Shown: one piece after another, positions 24,096 through 36,448 of the stretch
Layout of the letters: the number at the start of each line of letters is the position of its first letter
How positions within the stretch are numbered: position 1 is the stretch's first letter
NCBI GenBank assembly: GCA_024636215.1
Contig: JAGXHL010000007.1
Coordinates: forward strand, 1 to 64,000
Direction of reading: 5' to 3'
DNA: 64,000 bases
DNA from: Deltaproteobacteria bacterium
GTDB taxonomy: Bacteria; Desulfobacterota; Desulfuromonadia; Desulfuromonadales; BM103
The notes under the pieces: generated by a model
The model's input: only the letters and a program-made list of their open reading frames with translations
What the model was told of the DNA's origin: nothing
Database searches by the model: none
Translations under genes and position numbers: made by a program

Positions 24096-26526
24096 CTTCT
24101 TTCTCTGCCAGCGTGGCGACCGCGACTATTCGCTCTTCAACCTCCAGCACCATCAAGCGGACGCCCATGGTGTTGCGGCCAATGATAGAGAGAGCGCTGA
24201 CCCGCGTACGCAGCACCTTGCCCCGGTCGGTTATAAACATCAGGTCTGATTCATTGTCTACCAGTTTAACATCGACCACCTGGCCATTGCGACCACCGGT
24301 TTTGATGGTAATAATGCCTTTGCCTCCGCGACTCTGTACGCGGTATTCAGAAAGGCTGGTGCGCTTGCCGTAACCGGTTTCGGTAACGCTGACCAGGGTC
24401 GCGGCTGTGGCATCGGAGACGACCTCCATACCGATAATTTCATCGTCTGCTTCGAGCATCATACCACGGACCCCACGAGCCGTACGTCCCATGGGGCGGG
24501 CGTCATTTTCGTTGAAGCGTATCGATTTGCCATTGTGGCTGGCAAGCAGGATGTCCATGGAGCCATCGGTCAAACGCGCGGCGATCAAGCTGTCGCCCTC
24601 GTCGATGGTCAGGGCTATGATACCGCCCTGGCGAGGATTCGAGTACGCCAGCAGGTCGGTTTTCTTGACCGTTCCCTGCCTGGTCGCCGTAATGATGAAA
24701 CGGCCTTCTTCAAATTCCTTGACCGGCAGGATCGTCATGACCTTCTCGTCTGCTTCCAGGTTCAGCAGGTTGACAATCGCCTTACCGCGGGCAGCGCGGC
24801 CGCCCTGCGGAATTTCATGGACTTTGAGCCAGTACACCTTGCCCCTGCTGGTAAAGATCAGAATATAGCTGTGGGTCGAAGCGATAAAGAGTTTTTCGAC
24901 AAAATCCTCATCTTTCGGCCGCATGCCGGTTGCGCCTTTGCCTCCGCGACGCTGGGCCCGGTAGAGGGACACGGCATTTCGCTTGATGTAACCGGAATGT
25001 GACACAGTGACCACCATGTCTTCTTCGACGATCATGTCCTCGATGGAGAGGTCGGCTGCTACGGCGAGGATTTCGGTACGGCGGGGATTGTCGAAGCGCT
25101 CCTTGATGTCCAGCAGCTCTGTCTTGATAATCGTGAGGATCTCCACCTCGCTGGCAAGGATCTCCTTGAGACGCTGGATCAGCGCCATGACCTGGTTGTA
25201 CTCCTCAACAATCTTGTCGCGCTCCAGCCCGGTCAGGCGGTGCAAACGCATCTCGAGAATCGCCTGGGCCTGGATATCACTCAACTCGAAACGCAGGATC
25301 AGTCTTTCCTTGGCTTCGGCCGGGTTGGCGCTGGTCTTGATGACCTGGATGACCTCATCGAGGTTATCCAGGGCGATCTTGAGACCTTCGAGGATATGGG
25401 CGCGGGCTTCGGCTTTCTTCAGCTCGAACATGGTGCGCCGGGTTACGATCTCCTTGCGGTGGTCGATGAAGTGGTCGAGCACCTCGCGCAGGGTCAGAAC
25501 CCGCGGCTGGCCATTGACGATTGCCAGCATGATGATGCCGAAGGATGAATGCATCGGCGTCATCTTGTAAAGCTGGTTGAGCACCACCTGGGGAATGCTG
25601 TCGCGTTTCAGTTCGATGACAATCCGCATGCCGTCGCGGTCCGACTCGTCGCGCAGGTCCGAAATGCCTTCGATTTTCTTGTCCCGTACCAGGTCCGCGA
25701 TCTTTTCAATCAAACGTGCTTTGTTCACCTGGAAGGGAATTTCGGTGACGATAATGCTTTCGCGACTGGTGCGGCTGTTCTGCTCGACCATCGCCTTGGC
25801 GCGCATCGGGATAATACCGCGACCGGTCCGGTAGGCCTGATGGATGTTGTCACGACCCATAATGAAGCCGCCGGTGGGGAAATCAGGACCAGGGACCAGT
25901 TTAAGCAGTTCGTCGACTTCAAGCTTCGGATTATCAATGACCGCGATCAGGCCATCAATGATCTCGCCCAGGTTGTGTGGCGGGATCTTGGTCGCCATAC
26001 CGACCGCAATCCCCTCCGAACCGTTGACCAGCAGGTTGGGATATTTGCAGGGCAGGACCAGAGGTTCTTCGAGGGAATCATCGTAGTTGGGTCCGAATTC
26101 GACTGTCTCTTTGTCGATGTCGCTGAGCAGCTCATGGGCTAGCCGGTCCATGCGTACTTCGGTATAACGCATGGCCGCCGCCGAGTCGCCGTCTACCGAA
26201 CCGAAGTTGCCCTGGCCGTCGACCAGCGGGTGGCGCATGGAGAAGTCCTGGGCCATACGCACGATGGTGTCATAAACGGCTGAATCGCCATGGGGATGGT
26301 ACTTACCGATGACATCACCGACCACGCGAGCCGACTTCTTGTAAGGCTTGTTGTAATCGTTGTTCAGTTCGTTCATGGCGAACAGGACCCGCCGGTGAAC
26401 CGGTTTAAGACCGTCGCGTACATCTGGCAGTGCGCGTCCGACAATGACACTCATGGCGTAGTCCATGTAGGACTTGCGCATTTCGTCTTCAATATTGACG
26501 CTGACTTTGTTCTGTTCTGAAAGCAT
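24022..26526 (-). CDS. gyrA: DNA gyrase subunit A
   Basis: 834 residues. The catalytic Tyr is in [19 protein letters not shown]. The quinolone-resistance region is [34 protein letters not shown] with Ser and Asp/Glu-type positions intact. The C-terminal beta-pinwheel has the GyrA box QRRGGKG, the mark of gyrase rather than topoisomerase IV. The C-terminal tail is acidic. It lies downstream of gyrB across a repeat-filled 95-bp spacer. Confidence 0.98.
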   Translation of the reverse strand: MLSEQNKVSVNIEDEMRKSYMDYAMSVIVGRALPDVRDGLKPVHRRVLFAMNELNNDYNKPYKKSARVVGDVIGKYHPHGDSAVYDTIVRMAQDFSMRHPLVDGQGNFGSVDGDSAAAMRYTEVRMDRLAHELLSDIDKETVEFGPNYDDSLEEPLVLPCKYPNLLVNGSEGIAVGMATKIPPHNLGEIIDGLIAVIDNPKLEVDELLKLVPGPDFPTGGFIMGRDNIHQAYRTGRGIIPMRAKAMVEQNSRTSRESIIVTEIPFQVNKARLIEKIADLVRDKKIEGISDLRDESDRDGMRIVIELKRDSIPQVVLNQLYKMTPMHSSFGIIMLAIVNGQPRVLTLREVLDHFIDHRKEIVTRRTMFELKKAEARAHILEGLKIALDNLDEVIQVIKTSANPAEAKERLILRFELSDIQAQAILEMRLHRLTGLERDKIVEEYNQVMALIQRLKEILASEVEILTIIKTELLDIKERFDNPRRTEILAVAADLSIEDMIVEEDMVVTVSHSGYIKRNAVSLYRAQRRGGKGATGMRPKDEDFVEKLFIASTHSYILIFTSRGKVYWLKVHEIPQGGRAARGKAIVNLLNLEADEKVMTILPVKEFEEGRFIITATRQGTVKKTDLLAYSNPRQGGIIALTIDEGDSLIAARLTDGSMDILLASHNGKSIRFNENDARPMGRTARGVRGMMLEADDEIIGMEVVSDATAATLVSVTETGYGKRTSLSEYRVQSRGGKGIITIKTGGRNGQVVDVKLVDNESDLMFITDRGKVLRTRVSALSIIGRNTMGVRLMVLEVEERIVAVATLAEKEDDEGNPEIEETTPSGGVETPGEGA

Positions 26527-26550
26527 TCTCGATTTTCCTCCGGAAAATCA

Positions 26551-26615
26551 GTGGCGCGTGGCGCGTGGCGTGTGGCGTACTTTTTCTCCCGCTACCCGCT
26601 ACCCGCTACCCGCTA
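26551..26615. repeat. Two back-to-back heptamer arrays between gyrB and gyrA
   Basis: Four GTGGCGY heptamers (26551-26578: GTGGCGC twice, GTGGCGT twice) are followed after 9 bp by four perfect CCCGCTA heptamers (26588-26615). They fill almost the whole gyrB-gyrA spacer. Copy number is likely to vary between strains (inference from tandem structure). Confidence 0.75.
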
Positions 26616-26621
26616 CATCGT

Positions 26622-30114
<3,493 letters not shown>

Positions 30115-30167
30115 ATATCCTTCAAGAAAAAACCCCTCAATTATTAAAGACTTTATTCACGTCTTCT

Positions 30168-30335
30168 CTAGCAGCCCGTCGGACTATACGGGCCGAAGCG
30201 ACAATTTGATGTTTGAGAACAGTTTTTAGCTCAATTGCAGGTTCATAGCCGTAGCTATGGGCCAAAAAGGAGCTGAAATATGGGCCAAACAGCCGGATTT
30301 GCAGCCGGCTCATGGATAGTCCGACAGCCTGCTAG
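30168..30335. repeat. 168-bp MITE-like element with 20-bp imperfect terminal inverted repeats
   Basis: The left end CTAGCAGCCCGTCGGACTAT (30168-30187) and the reverse complement of the right end, CTAGCAGGCTGTCGGACTAT (30316-30335), match at 18 of 20 positions. The interior has smaller palindromes, such as CATAGCCGTAGCTATG around 30244-30259. It has no coding capacity. It fills most of the recF-dnaN spacer, and its right end overlaps the dnaN stop codon. A second right end occurs at 55781-55815. Confidence 0.65.
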
Positions 30336-31444
30336 AGACGCATCGGCATAATGACCGCCAGATAGCCATCTTCATCAATGGGTTTAATCAACCCGGGTGA
30401 AAGGTTGTCCTTCAGGATCATATTGATCCGGTCCTGGTCCTGTACCTGCAAAATGTCGAGCAAGTAACGGGCGTTAAAACCAACCGTTATGTCCGGTCCT
30501 TTATACTCTATGTCCATTTCCTCTCGAGCATCCCCTAACTCGGGGTTGGATGACGAAACTTCAAGCAGGTTGTTTTTGAAGTTCATCTTCACGCCACGAG
30601 ATTTTTCACTGGAAAGGATAATCATACGGCGTAAAGCGTGCAGAAAAGGATCAACCGCAATGGCTGCAATTTGTTCATTATTTTTAGGTATGACGCGGCC
30701 GTAATCAGGAAATTCACCATCCACCAGACGCATGATAATGACTGTCTGATCCTTGCTGACGACAGCATTATTGTCCATAAAACCTAATTGCAGATTGCCT
30801 TCACCTTCATCGGCGAGTTTTTTCAACTCCAGAATCCCTTTACGCGGCAGGATGACTCCGCGAGTCAGTTCTGAACTCTCCGATAACGCGATTTCTTTAT
30901 CGATCATCGACAATCTATGGCCATCTGTGGCGACCAGACGCAAACGGTTGGTGCCTTCCTGGACCTGGCAGAAAATGCCATTTAAGTTGTATTTGCTTTC
31001 ATCCTGAGAAACCGCGAAAAAGGTTTTTTCTATCATCTCTTTGCAGAGCGAACTACTCAGGGAAAGAAAATTAGCGCTTTCCGGTTGAGGAAAATTAGGA
31101 AACTCATCAGCAGATAGACCGACTATATTGAATTGTGCTTTGCCGCATTCAACTTCGATCCAACAGTTGTCTTTGGCGTTGAAACTTATTTCATTGTCCG
31201 GAAGTTCCTTGATGATTTCAAAGAGCTTCTTTGCTGAAACGGTGATTTTCCCAGGTTTACGAATATTCGCCGGATAAGACGATTGCATGCCGACTTCGAG
31301 ATCTGTGGCTGTCAGATGTAGTTCACCATCTACGCCTTCCAGAAGTACATTGGAGAGTACTGGTATGGTGTTGCGCTTTTCGACAATCCCCTGAACTCTG
31401 GCCAAACCTTTCAGAAAAACATCTTTTTCAATGGTAAAATTCAT
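30332..31444 (-). CDS. dnaN: DNA polymerase III beta subunit (sliding clamp)
   Basis: 370 residues with the three-fold clamp repeat and the typical N-terminus (VFLKGLARVQGIVEKRNTIPVLSNVLLE). The C-terminal end is YLAVIMPMRL, where the clamp family ends in MPMRL or similar. The stop codon TAG (30332-30334) lies in the end of the inverted-repeat element, which has not altered the conserved terminus. Confidence 0.98.
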   Translation of the reverse strand: MNFTIEKDVFLKGLARVQGIVEKRNTIPVLSNVLLEGVDGELHLTATDLEVGMQSSYPANIRKPGKITVSAKKLFEIIKELPDNEISFNAKDNCWIEVECGKAQFNIVGLSADEFPNFPQPESANFLSLSSSLCKEMIEKTFFAVSQDESKYNLNGIFCQVQEGTNRLRLVATDGHRLSMIDKEIALSESSELTRGVILPRKGILELKKLADEGEGNLQLGFMDNNAVVSKDQTVIIMRLVDGEFPDYGRVIPKNNEQIAAIAVDPFLHALRRMIILSSEKSRGVKMNFKNNLLEVSSSNPELGDAREEMDIEYKGPDITVGFNARYLLDILQVQDQDRINMILKDNLSPGLIKPIDEDGYLAVIMPMRL

Positions 31445-31698
31445 CGTTGCCTCCTCAATCCACAGTGCATACTTATTCTTTAAATACTAATAATATTAAA
31501 AACTAGTAGTAGTAATAGTGCCTGTTAATAGCTCAATAAATCCATATTTACTATTAGTATCAGTTACTTGAAAGCTTTATAATTTAAGGTATAAGTTGTT
31601 GACCAAATGGGGATAAGAAAAGTTTTTAAAATAAAGGTTTCTTATCCCCAGCCTGTGCCCCCTGTTTTGCACAGGTTATCATTATCTAGTTAGAGTCA
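31445..31698. other. AT-rich dnaA-dnaN spacer, candidate origin unwinding region
   Basis: 254 bp. The right part has TTATCCCCA in both orientations (31608-31616 minus, 31642-31650 plus), framed by a perfect 12-bp inverted repeat GGGGATAAGAAA/TTTCTTATCCCC (31609-31620, 31638-31649). It also has TTTTGCACA (31665-31673), which fits the DnaA-box consensus. The left part is very AT-rich and has five consecutive DnaA-trio-type triplets, TAG TAG TAG TAA TAG (31504-31518), in the orientation expected for DnaA extending from the boxes on the right. Motif families are known from Bacillus; assignment here is inference. Confidence 0.55.
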
Positions 31699-33051
31699 TT
31701 AATTGGTCAGTTCTTTCTTCAGATTTTCTATAGTCGTTTTTAGTTGAAAGTCTTCTTCTATTAATTTTTCAATTTTGCGAATGGCATGAATGATTGTCGA
31801 GTGATCCTTGCCACCGAAGCGCTCCCCTATTTCCGGATAAGAAGAAGACGTCAGCTGGCGTGAAATATACATGGCAATCTGTCTCGGTAATACCACCGCT
31901 TTGAGTCTTTTGGCTGATTTTATATCTGAAACTTTTATATTGAAATGGAGACTGACCTTCTTCAGTATTTCTTCTACCGTGAGTTCACGGTTTTTCTCTA
32001 TCAGGATATCCTTAAGGACATCACGGGCCATTTCCAGAGAAATCGGGATGGATGTCAAACTTGCGTAAGCACCAATTCTGATCAGATAACCTTCCAGTTC
32101 GCGGACGTTGTTGCAGATTGAATTGGCCAGGAATAATGCTACGTCTTCAGGCAGTTTTATACTGTTCTGCTCTGCTTTCATTTTCAGAATGGCCAATTTG
32201 GTTTCTACATCAGGGGCCTGGATATCGGCGATCAATCCCCATTCAAAGCGCGATCTCAAACGTTCCTCAAGCCCTGGAATGTCTTTTGGAAATTTATCCG
32301 AGGTCACAATGATCTGCTTGTGGGATTCGTAAAGGGCATTGAAGGTATGGAAGAACTCTTCCTGGGTGCGCTCTTTTCCAGCTATAAACTGGATATCATC
32401 GATAAGAAGAATATCCATGGAACGAAACTTGTTTCTGAACTCATCCATACGGTTGTAACGCAGGGAATTTATCAATTCGTTCATGAACTTTTCAGAAGTG
32501 TAGTAGCAGATCCTCATTTGTGGAGTTTTTTTGAGGATGGCATTGCCAATCGCATTGACCAGATGTGTTTTACCCAGTCCGACCCCACCGTAAATAAACA
32601 GGGGATTATAGGTTGTTGCTGGATTATTGGCGACCGCCATGGCAGCAGCATAGGCAAACTGGTTCGAAGAGCCTGAGACAAATTCTTCGAAAGTATATTT
32701 TCTATTCAGATTGAGGTCTGCTGAATGGGGGTTTTTCACGATGTTTTGTTTGGTTTCAACAGGTGTTGGTATTACGCCAATCTGGCTTGTCCTGGGTAAA
32801 TCTTCTCTGGGCTGATTGGATACGTCGAAATGTAATCTGTAACTGATCGCGGATAGATCCGAAAGATTTTTTTGAATGAGTTTACTGTAGTTCTCCTTTA
32901 CCCAGTCGAGAACAAAACGATTTGGAACTTCCAGATAAACCATGTCCTGCTCGATCTTGACGAGCTTCAAAGGTTTTATCCAGGTAGAGAAGTGCTGAGG
33001 ACTGAGATTCAGTTCCAGATGTGCGAGGGTGTCATCCCAGAGTTTACTCAT
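31699..33051 (-). CDS. dnaA: Chromosomal replication initiator DnaA
   Basis: 450 residues. Domain I is N-terminal (LNLSPQHFSTWIKPLKL). The AAA+ core has Walker A GGVGLGKTHLVNAIGN, Walker B LLIDDIQFIAGKERTQEEFFHTFNAL and the sensor regions. The C-terminal DNA-binding domain IV carries the signature FGGKDHSTIIHAIRKIE. It is transcribed away from rpmH, with candidate origin sequence on both sides. Confidence 0.98.
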   Translation of the reverse strand: MSKLWDDTLAHLELNLSPQHFSTWIKPLKLVKIEQDMVYLEVPNRFVLDWVKENYSKLIQKNLSDLSAISYRLHFDVSNQPREDLPRTSQIGVIPTPVETKQNIVKNPHSADLNLNRKYTFEEFVSGSSNQFAYAAAMAVANNPATTYNPLFIYGGVGLGKTHLVNAIGNAILKKTPQMRICYYTSEKFMNELINSLRYNRMDEFRNKFRSMDILLIDDIQFIAGKERTQEEFFHTFNALYESHKQIIVTSDKFPKDIPGLEERLRSRFEWGLIADIQAPDVETKLAILKMKAEQNSIKLPEDVALFLANSICNNVRELEGYLIRIGAYASLTSIPISLEMARDVLKDILIEKNRELTVEEILKKVSLHFNIKVSDIKSAKRLKAVVLPRQIAMYISRQLTSSSYPEIGERFGGKDHSTIIHAIRKIEKLIEEDFQLKTTIENLKKELTN

Positions 33052-33360
33052 ACCGATAGCTTATTCATTTTAAGCCTTCAGGAAAAAGACTTTGAAAACA
33101 GATTTATCCACAAACTTTTAAACAACTGTGGATAACTTAAAAAGAACCTGATTACAAGTATTTAACTAATTTAAAAAAGGAGTAAAACTTGACGGCAAAG
33201 ATTATCAGATGAGTTTTTTTATTGCAAGGGAAAACTGTTTATCAAAGCAAGGGTGAAAACAGATAAAGCTTTTTCGTTCTTGACTTTATTTTGTATCCAT
33301 GCTTAAAACTTCCTTTTACTAAAATCACATCTTGACGATGAACGAGGAGATTATAAAGTT
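33052..33360. other. dnaA-rpmH intergenic region, candidate oriC
   Basis: 309 bp without a gene. It has two perfect DnaA boxes facing each other: TTATCCACA at 33104-33112 (plus) and TGTGGATAA at 33127-33135 (TTATCCACA on the minus strand), 14 bp apart. An AT-rich stretch follows (33136-33240). Gene direction flips here: gyrA to dnaA run left, rpmH to atpC run right, as expected around a bidirectional origin. The two boxes may also serve dnaA autoregulation. Confidence 0.7.
33280..33308 (+). promoter_or_regulatory. Promoter of rpmH-rnpA
   Basis: TTGACT (33280-33285), a 17-nt spacer and TTAAAA (33303-33308) preceded by TGC (extended -10), about 55 bp upstream of rpmH. Confidence 0.5.
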
Positions 33361-33510
33361 ATGAAGCGTACTTATCAACCCAGCAAAGTCAGCCGCAAAC
33401 GTACTCACGGTTTTCGCAAGCGCATGCGTTCTAAAGGTGGCGCCAATGTTATCAAGCGTCGTCGTGCCAGAGGCCGTAAAATTTTGGCTGCAACCATCCC
33501 GACCAAGTAA
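33361..33510 (+). CDS. rpmH: Ribosomal protein bL34
   Basis: 49 residues, starting [20 protein letters not shown] and ending in the arginine- and lysine-rich KRRRARGRK region, the standard bL34 sequence. GGAG lies 11 nt upstream of the ATG. It opens the rightward operon rpmH-rnpA-yidD-yidC-jag-mnmE. Confidence 0.98.
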   Translation: MKRTYQPSKVSRKRTHGFRKRMRSKGGANVIKRRRARGRKILAATIPTK

Positions 33511-33524
33511 TTTTAAGTTAGCGG

Positions 33525-33881
33525 GTGAAAGGTGAATATACCCTCGATAAATCCCGCCGTATTTTGCGTTCAGGTGAGTATGAACGCATTTGGCGCGAGG
33601 GACGACGTTATCACACAACCCATTTTGTTGTGATTGTAAACCCTGGCGGAGTTCACTCTCGCCTGGGCTTGACTGTAAGCCGCAAGGTCGGTAATGCAGT
33701 TTGTCGCAATCAACTCAAACGATGGCTGCGTGAGTTATTCAGACACAATTATAAGATGTTCGGTCAGAGCATAGATGTATCGATCATAGCCAAGAGAAAC
33801 GCCGGATATCTTACCCACCTGCAACTGGATCGGGAACTTTCAACTGTATTTGTCCGCCTGGAGACCGATGATCATGTTTAA
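33525..33881 (+). CDS. rnpA: Ribonuclease P protein component
   Basis: 118 residues. It has the RNase P protein signature [20 protein letters not shown] and the N-terminal [19 protein letters not shown]. It assists RNase P RNA in maturing tRNA 5' ends. A GTG start at 33525 is used, 14 bp after rpmH; the ribosome-binding site is weak. Its 3' end overlaps yidD. Confidence 0.95.
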   Translation: MKGEYTLDKSRRILRSGEYERIWREGRRYHTTHFVVIVNPGGVHSRLGLTVSRKVGNAVCRNQLKRWLRELFRHNYKMFGQSIDVSIIAKRNAGYLTHLQLDRELSTVFVRLETDDHV

Positions 33882-34086
33882 ACGGTTAGCCATAGCGGGC
33901 ATTCGTTTTTATAGAACTTTTCTCTCTCCGCTAAAGCCTCCAACCTGTCGTTTTTACCCCTCCTGCTCCATGTACACTCTGGATGCTGTTAACAGGTTTG
34001 GTGTTTTTAGCGGTCTGTGGTTGGGTTTGAAACGCCTTAGCCGTTGTCATCCCTGGCACCCTGGTGGCTATGATCCTCTTGATTAA
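33868..34086 (+). CDS. yidD: Membrane protein insertion efficiency factor YidD
   Basis: 72 residues. It has an amphipathic N-terminus and the Cys-containing core [19 protein letters not shown], then [12 protein letters not shown], the family signature. It overlaps rnpA by 14 bp. ATG codons at 33868 and 33874 are both possible; GGAG at 33860-33863 favours one of these over the upstream TTG. It assists YidC, encoded next. Confidence 0.95.
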   Translation: MIMFKRLAIAGIRFYRTFLSPLKPPTCRFYPSCSMYTLDAVNRFGVFSGLWLGLKRLSRCHPWHPGGYDPLD

Positions 34087-34141
34087 AACACTATCAAAAT
34101 ATGAATTAAGTCACTGTTAAAACAGGAGTTTTTCTTTAATT

Positions 34142-35800
34142 ATGAATTCATCTGAAAATAAAAACCTGGTTCTGGCCATGGTGCTTATGCTTGCTGTCTG
34201 GTTGGGTTTTTCCTTTTTCTTCCCGGCACAGAAAGATCAACAAAAAGTGGGCAATGTTCAGTCAACTCCTGTCGTCACTACTCAGATCAAAGAAGAGCCC
34301 GTTCCTGCTGTGAAAGGCGCAAAGCTGGAAAAGGTCGCTGCGGTTGAAGAGATACCTTCCGCGGTACAGACATCTGCACCTGCGCGTGAAATAACCGTTG
34401 AAACGGACAAATACCAGGCGATCTTTACCACAGAGGGAGCGCGGCTGATTTCTTTCAAGTTGAAAGATTACAAGGCTACGGCTGCAAAGGACTCTGCTCT
34501 GGTGCAAATGTATGGCAGCGCGCCTTTGCGCTATGCAACCTTGCGTACGACCGGCTCAGAGGGCTTCGGTTTAAGTGAAGACGCTCGTTTTGAAAGCTCA
34601 GCGGCTTCTGTTGTTAATGTCAATAATCAGGACCCGTTCGAGCTTTCCTTCAAGCATGTCGCTGCCAACGGTATGCAGTATGTCAAGTCTTTTAGACTAC
34701 GCGCTGATGAGTATGCGATTGATCTGACGCTTGAACTCAGTAACGCCGGTCCCAATCCGCTGCGTGGTACCGTCGATCTTGCGATGATCCAGCGTTGGGA
34801 TCTGTCAACCGATGCCGACGGTTCCTCTTTTTTAGATTCTGACAGTTACTCTTTTACTGGTCCTGCGACACTGGTTAAAGATGAAATAGAAGAAGTGGAT
34901 GTTGACGATCTGCAAGAAGCGCCGGTTTCTTACGGCAGTGATTTTTCGTGGACCTCCTTTCAGACCAAATATTTCCTCTCGGTTGTCGTACCCGCTGCCA
35001 ATACTACTGAGAGAATTCTGTTGCAACGCAAGGATGATGCGATCGAGAATATTCTTGAAACCTCTTACTTTACCCTTCAGCCCGGTGAAAAACGCAGTCT
35101 TGATTACCTGGTCTTTATCGGCCCGAAAGATCCGCAAGAGTTGAAAACTGCGGGACATCAACTCGAAAAAATTGCCGATTTCGGTTTTTTTAATCTTCTT
35201 GCGCAACCACTGTTCATGGTTCTGACCTTCTTCTACGGATTTTTCAAGAATTATGGGGTTGCCATTATCCTTCTGACCACAATGATCAAGATCATTTTCT
35301 GGCCGCTGACACACAAAAGCTACTCATCGATGAAGTCGATGCAGAAGCTGCAACCGGAAATGCAGAAATTGCGTGACAAGTTCAAGAACGACAAGGAGCG
35401 ATTGAACAAGGAAATGATGCAGTTGTACAAGACACACAGCGTTAACCCGCTGGGTGGCTGTCTACCGATGATCGTACAGATCCCGGTCTTCTTTGCTCTT
35501 TATCAGGTTTTGCTCAATTCCATCGCGCTGCGCCACGCACCTTTTGCCTTCTGGCTGACAGATCTCGCGGCTAAAGACCCCTACTACATCACACCTGTTC
35601 TCATGGGTGCGAGTATGTTTGTTCAACAGAAAATGACACCGACAACAGCTGATCCGATGCAGGCTAAAATCTTTATGATGATGCCGATCGTTTTCACTTT
35701 CATGTTCCTTAACTTCCCTTCAGGATTGGTTATTTACTGGTTGGTTAACAACCTTCTGACCATTCTGCAACAATATTTCATACACCGTAAGGCCACCTGA
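34142..35800 (+). CDS. yidC: Membrane protein insertase YidC
   Basis: 552 residues, the long Gram-negative type. It has an N-terminal transmembrane anchor (about 8-27) and a large periplasmic beta-sandwich domain (about 60-335). The conserved insertase core is about 340-550, with FFYGFFKNYGVAIILLTTMIK, NPLGGCLPMIVQIPVFFALYQVL and FMFLNFPSGLVIYWLVNNLL. It has an AGGAG-type site upstream. It lies between yidD and jag in the usual order. Confidence 0.98.
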   Translation: MNSSENKNLVLAMVLMLAVWLGFSFFFPAQKDQQKVGNVQSTPVVTTQIKEEPVPAVKGAKLEKVAAVEEIPSAVQTSAPAREITVETDKYQAIFTTEGARLISFKLKDYKATAAKDSALVQMYGSAPLRYATLRTTGSEGFGLSEDARFESSAASVVNVNNQDPFELSFKHVAANGMQYVKSFRLRADEYAIDLTLELSNAGPNPLRGTVDLAMIQRWDLSTDADGSSFLDSDSYSFTGPATLVKDEIEEVDVDDLQEAPVSYGSDFSWTSFQTKYFLSVVVPAANTTERILLQRKDDAIENILETSYFTLQPGEKRSLDYLVFIGPKDPQELKTAGHQLEKIADFGFFNLLAQPLFMVLTFFYGFFKNYGVAIILLTTMIKIIFWPLTHKSYSSMKSMQKLQPEMQKLRDKFKNDKERLNKEMMQLYKTHSVNPLGGCLPMIVQIPVFFALYQVLLNSIALRHAPFAFWLTDLAAKDPYYITPVLMGASMFVQQKMTPTTADPMQAKIFMMMPIVFTFMFLNFPSGLVIYWLVNNLLTILQQYFIHRKAT

Positions 35801-35809
35801 TTTCTGATT

Positions 35810-36448
35810 ATGATGCAAAAACCACTGCACTTTGAGGCTGCAGCTGAAAACCTTGACGCTGCCGTTGAGAAAGCCTTGGCGTATTTAAAGTGTACCCGAG
35901 CCGAGGCAGATGTTGAAGTGTTACAGACGTCTTCATCAGGTTTTCTTGGCCTGTTTGGCAAGCGTCTGGCCAGGGTGAGGGTTAAACTTCATGATCGTGG
36001 AATGATTGCTCGCCAGTTTACAGACCAGTTACTTTGCTTAATGGGCCTGGATGTTGAACTCGAGGTTGTCCCTTCAACAAAACAGATTCAAATTCTGCTT
36101 AACTCGAATGATGCCAGTCTGCTTATAGGTCGTCATGGCCAGATGTTGGATTCTTTACAGTGTCTGGTCAGCACAATGACTGATCGTCTGACCACTGACC
36201 GTACCCCTGTTGTCCTGGATGTCAATGATTACCGAGCCCGTAGACATGATGTTCTTGCCCAGTTGGCTGCAAGACTATCCACAAGGGTTCGAGCAACCGG
36301 CAAGGCAGTAAAAACACCTCCTCTGGCTCTTTCTGAACGACGCATTCTGTATGAAATTTTTAAACAGCACCCTGATCTTGAAGCCCGTTCCAGGAAGCAT
36401 CATGGCGACCGCAAAATCATCTTTCTGCAAAAAAGGATCAGCGGATGA
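35810..36448 (+). CDS. jag: RNA-binding protein Jag/KhpB
   Basis: 212 residues in three domains. An N-terminal Jag domain (about 5-55, with SSGFLGLFGKRLARVRV) comes first. A KH domain (about 75-140) has the GxxG loop as IGRHGQML. The C-terminal R3H-like domain (about 150-212) has ALSERRILYEIFKQHP...SRKHHGDRKIIF. The R3H motif is less canonical than usual. It starts 9 bp after yidC and overlaps mnmE by 4 bp (ATGA). Confidence 0.9.
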   Translation: MMQKPLHFEAAAENLDAAVEKALAYLKCTRAEADVEVLQTSSSGFLGLFGKRLARVRVKLHDRGMIARQFTDQLLCLMGLDVELEVVPSTKQIQILLNSNDASLLIGRHGQMLDSLQCLVSTMTDRLTTDRTPVVLDVNDYRARRHDVLAQLAARLSTRVRATGKAVKTPPLALSERRILYEIFKQHPDLEARSRKHHGDRKIIFLQKRISG

